Shown piece by piece: positions 58,565 through 64,000 of a DNA stretch of 64,000 bases (position 1 is the stretch's first letter; every line of letters starts with the position of its first letter). Made by a program: the position numbers and the translations under genes. Under the pieces are notes generated by a model that was not told the origin of the DNA, made no database searches, and worked only from the letters and a program-made list of their open reading frames with translations. Source of the stretch: Hyperoodon ampullatus (lineage: Eukaryota; Chordata; Mammalia; Artiodactyla; Ziphiidae); NCBI GenBank assembly GCA_949752795.1, contig OX457058.1, positions 36,954,587 through 37,018,586 on the forward strand. The letters are read 5' to 3'.

Positions 58565-59150
58565 TTTCTTTTTTAGCTTCCATTTTTAAACTTTTACATT
58601 CAGGAAAAGTAATACATTGTTTATAGCTTGGTTCTTAATTCTTTGTTGTTCAGTGTAAAAGTAATACATACTCATTGTATATAATTTAGAAAATATATAA
58701 AAATGAAAAAGGAACAGAAAACATTATCTATATTTCATAAACTAGAAATAACCATTTGAATGTTTTATTTTAGTTATTTTTCATCTTTTATATGGGTGAG
58801 ATCATTATCTGTATTTATATCCTTTAAAAATTTTTAGCCATTATTAATCATTATTTCCCTAAGTTAAGATACTTTATAATTTTAATAGTTTAATAATATT
58901 TCTTCACATATGACTTATAATTCATAACTACTCTCACTATATGTTGGATATTTTTGTTGATTCTGATTTTTCTTTATTATACATAATATAGTAATAAACA
59001 TCTTGGTGTGTGAGTCATCTGTATTTCTGAAACATAGATTCCCGTAGGTAGAATTATTCAAAGAGTAGAAATATTTGTAATGTTATTAATACATGTGGCT
59101 TTGTTGCTTTTTGGCAAAGATATTTAACCTAACAAAAATTTTGACTCTGA
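58565..59150 (-). mobile_element. Old LINE-like remnant
   Basis: AT-rich remnant of the type seen at 1835-2330 ('agtaatacatactcattgta', 'atagtaataaacatcttggt'). Confidence 0.5.
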
Positions 59151-59252
59151 TTTGAATATTTATTGCCTTAGCCTGAATGTTTATTACCTTAGGTCCTTAG
59201 CCTTTGCAGATCTAAGATCCCAAGTACTGACTATTCAAGAATGACTCCAAAG

Positions 59253-59291
59253 GAGAGGGGGGAAATCTACATATATATGTGTGTGTGTGTG

Positions 59292-59322
<31 letters not shown>

Positions 59323-59406
59323 ATCTGAATCACTTTGCTGTACACCAGAAACTAGCACAACATTGTAAATCAGCTATACTTTGGTTAAAAAAAAACTAAA
59401 AGAAAA
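59253..59406 (+). mobile_element. Very short L1 3'-end insertion with (TG)n
   Basis: Only the last ~100 bp of an L1 3' UTR ('tgaatcactttgctgtacac', 'cacaacattgtaaatcagct') plus poly(A), with a (TG)n expansion at 59276-59322. The perfect 16-bp duplication 'aagaatgactccaaag' is at 59237-59252 and 59407-59422. Confidence 0.88.
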
Positions 59407-60929
59407 AAGAATGACTCCAAAGTTCATGACATAAGTAGTTTGCATATTTACTGAAGCACAAAATTTAATCACAGGGGCCTTGAGGCTGGTGTACACAGTT
59501 AAGTCCCTTGACTAGTGAGTGACCAAGGCTGCCTAGCACATTTCACTGGGGCTTCATGGTTCTTTCAGCAATACCTCTCATATATTGCTTTAAAAATTAA
59601 TTTTTTTAAACATAGAGAACTTTTGTGAACACTGAAAAAGCCATTAATTTATAGTATACAAACATGCATAGAAAATCTATGACTGTCAGAGAAATGTGAC
59701 TCAAGAAAAAACAAGTTTGTACAGATATTTTCATATTAGAAAATTGAAGATTTACTATCTAATTGTTTGATAGCGTGTATTAACCTGTCACTTTTAGAAA
59801 ATAAATACAATTTCATTTTTAGTGCCAACTGAAGAAATTATTGTATTTATAATAAGTCATGGGATGGTTATATATATCTTTATAATAAAATATGAAAATA
59901 AGTACATTAATGAAGTCATCAGACAATGAGCCGCAACAGATATTTCCCCACTTGCATTAATTTTAAAAGAAGTTCTTTGTATTTTGGTGGGAATGTCTTA
60001 CACTCTAGCTAGGAAAGAAAGTGTGTGGAAAACAATTTAATCAGTGTCTAGGAAGGAGTCAGAGAACACACGAGACATTGCTTAGACCACTCAGAAGTTA
60101 GTCTCTGCTTCATCTTGTACTTCTAAATGGAACCACCCACCCTGCCAGCCCCCAGCGTCACAGTCTAGAGCAGCCTCCCCCGCTACCCACTTTGTTTGAA
60201 CTATTCCCCTTGAGGTTGCTTTTTCTCCTTTCGGTGACAGGAAGGTGGTGGTAGCTACAGTTGCTTCCTATCTGGCCCCCCAAATGTTTCTTGCTTTTAT
60301 TTCACAGTTCCTTGGCAAACTGTCACCCCCAACTCTTCGGATCCTAGGACCTGCCTTTTCCTCCCTCCCCCATAGGGTATCAGACATATGCGAAATGGGA
60401 CCCCCTCTTGGAGGGACTCGTGTTTCTGCACCTTTCATATAGTGATCTGGCCTTGTGGCCCTGCACAGTATGTTAAAGGACTGGAATCAGTCTGTAACAT
60501 GCCGACATCTCCCTGATGATACAGCTGTGGACAGAGATGGAGTCACGTCTGTCTGGTTTCTGGCTTCTGGTGTAGCCTTCTTCCCCAGGCTCTGAGGGCC
60601 ACGTGACCTCTGGCTAGCCAGCCTCTTGCCGTCTCTAAGATCCAGCCAGAGCTGAGCAGAGGGACTGAGGCTGCCTCACACTCTGTAATTTGGCTTCAAG
60701 GCACCATTGTTGGCCTTGTGCCTCAGTTCTGATAACTGGACTCTTGTCTGGTTCCTGAGTGCCAGAATCCCGTGGTAACTTGCCTTGTATCCCTGTGCCT
60801 TGTTTTTATCAGCCTCTCTCCCAGGGACTGAAGTCCTGCCCTGAAACAGTGACCGATGCACTTTCCTGATGTCAGCCACCCATTCTGCCTTTCTGGTTGG
60901 ATTCCAGAGCGCCCTAGATTTCTCATTGT

Positions 60930-61790
60930 GCTACAGTGCCTACAGTCAGGAAGCCTCTGTTCTGGACACTTATCTCAGCAAATGGCAATTGTGTTCTTCC
61001 AGTCACTCAGGCCAAAACCTTGGACTCATCCTTAACTCCTCCCGTTCTCTCACATCCCACATCTGAACCGTCAGCAAATTCTTGGTTCTACATTAAAAAT
61101 ATAGCCAGACTCTGACTGCCCTGGTCTGAACCAGTGTCTTCTCTGCCCTGCATTCTTACAAAGAGCCTCCCGACTGGTGTGCTGGCTTCTGCCTGATCCC
61201 CTTTCAGTTATTCTCAGCACTGCCATCTGAGTGATCCTTTTAAAAGATGAGCCAGATTGTATCACTTCTCTTTTCAGATTCCTCCCGTGGCTTCCCATCT
61301 CACGGTGTAAAACCAAAGTGCAAAGTGCAGTCACTGCCCCATAAGACCCATTACCTCTCTGCTCTTACCTGCTGCACATCTGTCCAGCACCCTTTCTCGC
61401 TCACTCTGCTCTGGCCTTTTTCTCTGCTCCTTGGACCCTCCCTAGGATCTCGCTGCCAGGAATGCTCTCCCCCCAGAAATATGAATGGCTTACTTCCTCA
61501 CTTCTCTTAGCTCTTTATTCAAATATCTCTCTTCAGTGAGGCCTTCCCTCTTTAAAATCATAACCCCTCACCCTCTTTCCTGTTTTATTTTTTTCTCCTT
61601 CTCATTATCCAACATACTGTATATTTCTATTTATTTATCTTATTTGTATTCTGTTTCCTCCATTGGAATGTAAGCTCCATGAGGTCAAGGGCACTTTGAT
61701 TCACTGCTGTATTTCTAAAGTCTGGAACAGTGCCTGGCCATGATATGAGTTCACTAAATATTTATTGAATGAATGAATCAGGTAGTTGAA
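60930..61790 (+). mobile_element. L2 LINE, 3' part
   Basis: Forward L2: 'ctgactggtgtg'-like start, 'cttcccatctcacggtgtaa', 'gtaagctccatgaggtcaag', 'acagtgcctggccatgatat', and the L2 tail (TGAA)n at 61770-61780. The best preserved old LINE here. Confidence 0.8.
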
Positions 61791-61794
61791 TATT

Positions 61795-61965
61795 TGCCAT
61801 GTGTAAGCACTGTTCCAAGCATTTTATAAGCAGTATCTCATTTAATTCTCACAATAACCTTATGTGATGGTACTTTTGTGAATCCCATTTTGCTGATGAG
61901 AGAAGTGAGTCTAATTAGAGAGGTTAAGTGACTTGACCAAGAGGATGTGAGCACACACAAATAAT
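61795..61965 (-). mobile_element. MIR SINE
   Basis: Reverse MIR: 'gtgtaagcactgttccaagc', 'attctcacaataaccttatg', 'gagaggttaagtgacttgac'. Confidence 0.8.
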
Positions 61966-61974
61966 TGGATAGGG

Positions 61975-62150
61975 CAGCATGTTAGAACAAACATAGACTT
62001 TTTTTTACTAGACAAATCTGCATTCAAGTCCCAGCTCTGCCAATTATTGGTTGAGTTAAAACCTCTTCAAGCTTCAATTTTCTCAGTTATAAAAAATGGA
62101 CAATGATTCTACTTCTCAGGTAGAAGGACTGCATGAGATCATGGGTATGT
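61975..62150 (+). mobile_element. MIR SINE
   Basis: Forward MIR: 'ttcaagtcccagctctgcca', 'ttcaattttctcagttataa'. Head-to-head with the preceding reverse MIR. Confidence 0.7.
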
Positions 62151-62426
62151 TATTTTCAAACATTTTCTTGATTGCTGGTAAGGTTGACACTTTTTTCATA
62201 TATTTATTGGCCATTCAGATGTCTTCTGGGAATTTCCTGTTTATAACCTTTGCCCAGTTTTCCTTCTTTTCCCCTTATCAAGTTGCAGGAGTTCTTTGAA
62301 TATTAGATATACACATTGTCCTATGTATATCTAATGTTACAATGTATATCTAATGTTACAAATAATTTTGCTCACACTGTCATTTGTCTTTTGATAATGT
62401 TTTTGGAATACTCTTTTATTCATATA
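62151..62426 (-). mobile_element. Old L1 ORF2 fragment
   Basis: Minus-strand L1 ('tttattggccattcagatgt', 'cctttgcccagttttccttc'). It carries a perfect 19-bp tandem duplication at 62323-62360 and serves as the target of Tigger1. Confidence 0.6.
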
Positions 62427-63190
62427 TAGGAATACGTAAGAAATATTGCAGGTTCAGTTCCAGACCACTGCAAAAAAGCAAATATTGCAATAAAGCGTGT
62501 CACACAAATTTTTTGGTTTCCCAGCATGTATACAAGTTATGTTTACACTATATTGTAGCCTATTAAGTATAATAGCATTATGTCTAAAAACAAGGTACAT
62601 ACCTTCATTAAAAATACTTTATTGCTAAAAAATGCTGACCATCATCTGAGCCTTCAGCAAGTGGTGATCTTTTTGATGGTGGAGGGTCTCTGTGTTGATG
62701 GCTGCTGACTGATCAGGGTGGTGGCTGCTGAAGGCTGGGAGGCTGTGACAACTTCTAAGAGAAGACAACAGTGAAGTTTGCTGCATCAGTTGACTATTCC
62801 TTTCCCGAATAATTTCTCTGTATCAGGCAATGCTGTTTGATAGCATTTTACCCACAGTAGAACTTTCAGAATTGGAGTTCATCCTCTCAGACTCTGCTGC
62901 TGTTTTATTAACTAAGTTTATGTAATATTCCAGATCCTTCATTGTCATTTCAATAATCTTCATAGCATCTTCACCAGGAGTAGATTCCACCTCAAGAAAC
63001 CCCTTTCTTTGCTCATCCATAAGAAGCAACTTATATTAAAGTTTTATCATGAGGTTGCAGCAATTCAGTTACATCTTCAAGCTCCACTTCTAATTCTGGT
63101 TCTCTTGCTATTTCCACCAATATCTGCAGTTACTTCCTCCACTGAAGTCTTGAATCTCTCAAAGGCATCCATGAGGGTTGGAATCAACTT

Positions 63191-63398
63191 TTTTTTTTTT
63201 TTTTTTGCGGTACGCGGGCCTCTCACTGTTGTGGCCTCTCCCGTTGCGGAGCACAGGCTCCGGATTTGCAGGCTCAGCGTCCATGGCTCACGGGCCCAGC
63301 CGCTCCACGGCATGTGGGATCTTCCCGGACCGGGGCACGAACCCGTGTGCCCTGCATCGGCAGGCAGACTCTCAACCACTGCGCCACCAGGGAAGCCC
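63191..63398 (-). mobile_element. CHR-1 SINE inside Tigger1
   Basis: Reverse copy. The perfect 11-bp duplication 'ggaatcaactt' of Tigger1 is at 63180-63190 and 63399-63409. Confidence 0.94.
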
Positions 63399-63567
63399 GG
63401 AATCAACTTCTTTTAACATTGATATTTTGACCTCTTCCCATGAATCATTAATATTCTTAATGGCATCTAGAATAGTGAATCCTTTCCAAAAGGTTTTCAA
63501 TTGACTTTTGTCCAGATCCATTAGAGGAATCACTATGGCAGCTATAGCCTTATGAAGTGTATTTCTT

Positions 63568-63699
63568 TCTTTTTTTTCTCTTTCTTTTGGCCGCACCATG
63601 TGCACCATGCGAAATCTTAGTTCCCCAACCAGGGATTGAACTTGTGCCCCCTGCAGTGGAAGCATGGAGTCTTAACCACTGGACCACCAGGGAAGTCCC
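63568..63699 (-). mobile_element. Short CHR-type SINE inside Tigger1
   Basis: Reverse short form ('gaaatcttagttccccaacc' to 'ggaccaccagggaagtccc'). The perfect 15-bp duplication 'tgaagtgtatttctt' is at 63553-63567 and 63700-63714. Confidence 0.93.
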
Positions 63700-64000
63700 T
63701 GAAGTGTATTTCTTAAATAATAAGACTTGAAAGTTGAAATTCCTCCTTAATCTATGGGCTGCAGAATGGATGTTGTGTTAGCAGGTTCATACCTGCAAAC
63801 ACAACATTAATCTCATTGTACATCTCCATCAGAGCTCTTGGGTGACCATTTACCTTGTCAATGAGCAGTAATATTTTGAATGGAATCTTTTTTTTTTTTT
63901 TCTGAGTAGTAAGTCTCAACAGTGGGCTTAAAATATTCAGCAAACATGTTGCCAACAGATGTGATGTCATCCAGGCTTTGTTGTTCCATTTATAGACCAC

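Larger units (their letters stand above)
35037..64000 (+). other. CRTC3: CRTC3 intron 2 (5' part)
   Basis: From donor 'gtacct' to the window end. I looked for the next CRTC3 exon and did not find it. The intron is dominated by transposons, listed separately. Stretches where I see nothing specific: 36285-36960, 49010-49880, 50200-50490, 51030-51530, 53135-53680, 56150-56640, 56690-57350, 57910-58560 and 59425-60920. Confidence 0.8.
62427..64000 (-). mobile_element. Tigger1 (pogo/Tc1-mariner) DNA transposon, runs off the window
   Basis: Terminal repeat near 62427 after a TA target ('taggaatacgtaagaaatat'), then Tigger1 sequence ('gcaataaagcgtgtcacaca', 'tttggtttcccagcatgtat'). Transposase code is on the minus strand, so this end holds its C-terminus. 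It is split by SINEs at 63191-63398 and 63568-63699. Confidence 0.88.
62640..64000 (-). pseudogene. Tigger1 transposase remnant
   Basis: Pieces of the pogo-like transposase read on the minus strand: near 63990-63760 a DDE-domain part containing NKAWMTS, LLLIDKVNGHPRAL and EINVVF, and near 63029-62823 a C-terminal part (MLLMDEQRKGFLEVESTPGE). The usual LLIDNAPGH context of the second catalytic Asp is altered to LLIDKVNGH, and many frame breaks separate the parts. In the live enzyme the DDE domain cuts at TA sites. This copy is dead. Confidence 0.8.

Noticed and set aside
35429..64000. CRTC3 exon 3
   Set aside because: I looked for the following CRTC3 coding sequence between splice signals and found none; it probably lies beyond the window.

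Overview
This is nuclear DNA of a mammal, most likely a whale or dolphin. The key signs are more than twenty copies of the tRNA-derived CHR SINE typical of cetaceans ('cttccctggtggcgcagtgg' on one strand, 'ccaccagggaagccc' on the other), together with L1, MIR, L2, MER5/MER20 and Tigger1 remnants. No BovB or Bov-tA repeat of the ruminant kind was noticed. It is not a prokaryotic window: there are no operons, CRISPR arrays or prophages, and nearly all open frames are chance frames or decayed transposon frames.

Two protein-coding genes are visible, both on the + strand and in the same order as on human 15q26.1. Bases 1-9905 hold the 3' end of IQGAP1: three coding exons (1128-1250, 5320-5428, 7577-7690) that splice in phase and give the last ~114 residues up to the stop, then a 2.2-kb 3' UTR with a polyadenylation signal at 9880. 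Bases 9906-27100 are a repeat-rich intergenic gap. Bases 27120-27960 are a CpG island carrying the start of CRTC3, a CREB coactivator. Its first coding exon is 27466-27597 and its second is 34938-35036; together they encode residues 1-77, including the CREB-binding helix and the Ser62 regulatory site. The rest of the window (35037-64000) is CRTC3 intron 2; the next exon was not found.

Intron 2 is a retrotransposon graveyard. A full-length minus-strand L1 (5' UTR, broken ORF1, broken ORF2) lies inside an older L1 fragment. It is bounded by a perfect 16-bp target-site duplication that also encloses ~790 bp of non-L1 DNA, so it carries a 3' transduction. A second, 5'-truncated L1 on the + strand (53686-55685) shares with it an unusual pair of compensating frameshifts and a TGA in ORF2. 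The window ends in a Tigger1 DNA transposon (62427-64000+) split by two SINEs.

The most notable observations are the L1 3' transduction and its exon-like content, the shared ORF2 lesions of the two L1 copies, two SINE insertions that also seem to have carried downstream DNA, two SINE-into-SINE insertions at the same SINE position, and a 17-bp 'micro-SINE' insertion with intact target-site duplications. I found no convincing unknown gene system. All identities come from reading the sequence and remembered family features; nothing was searched or computed.
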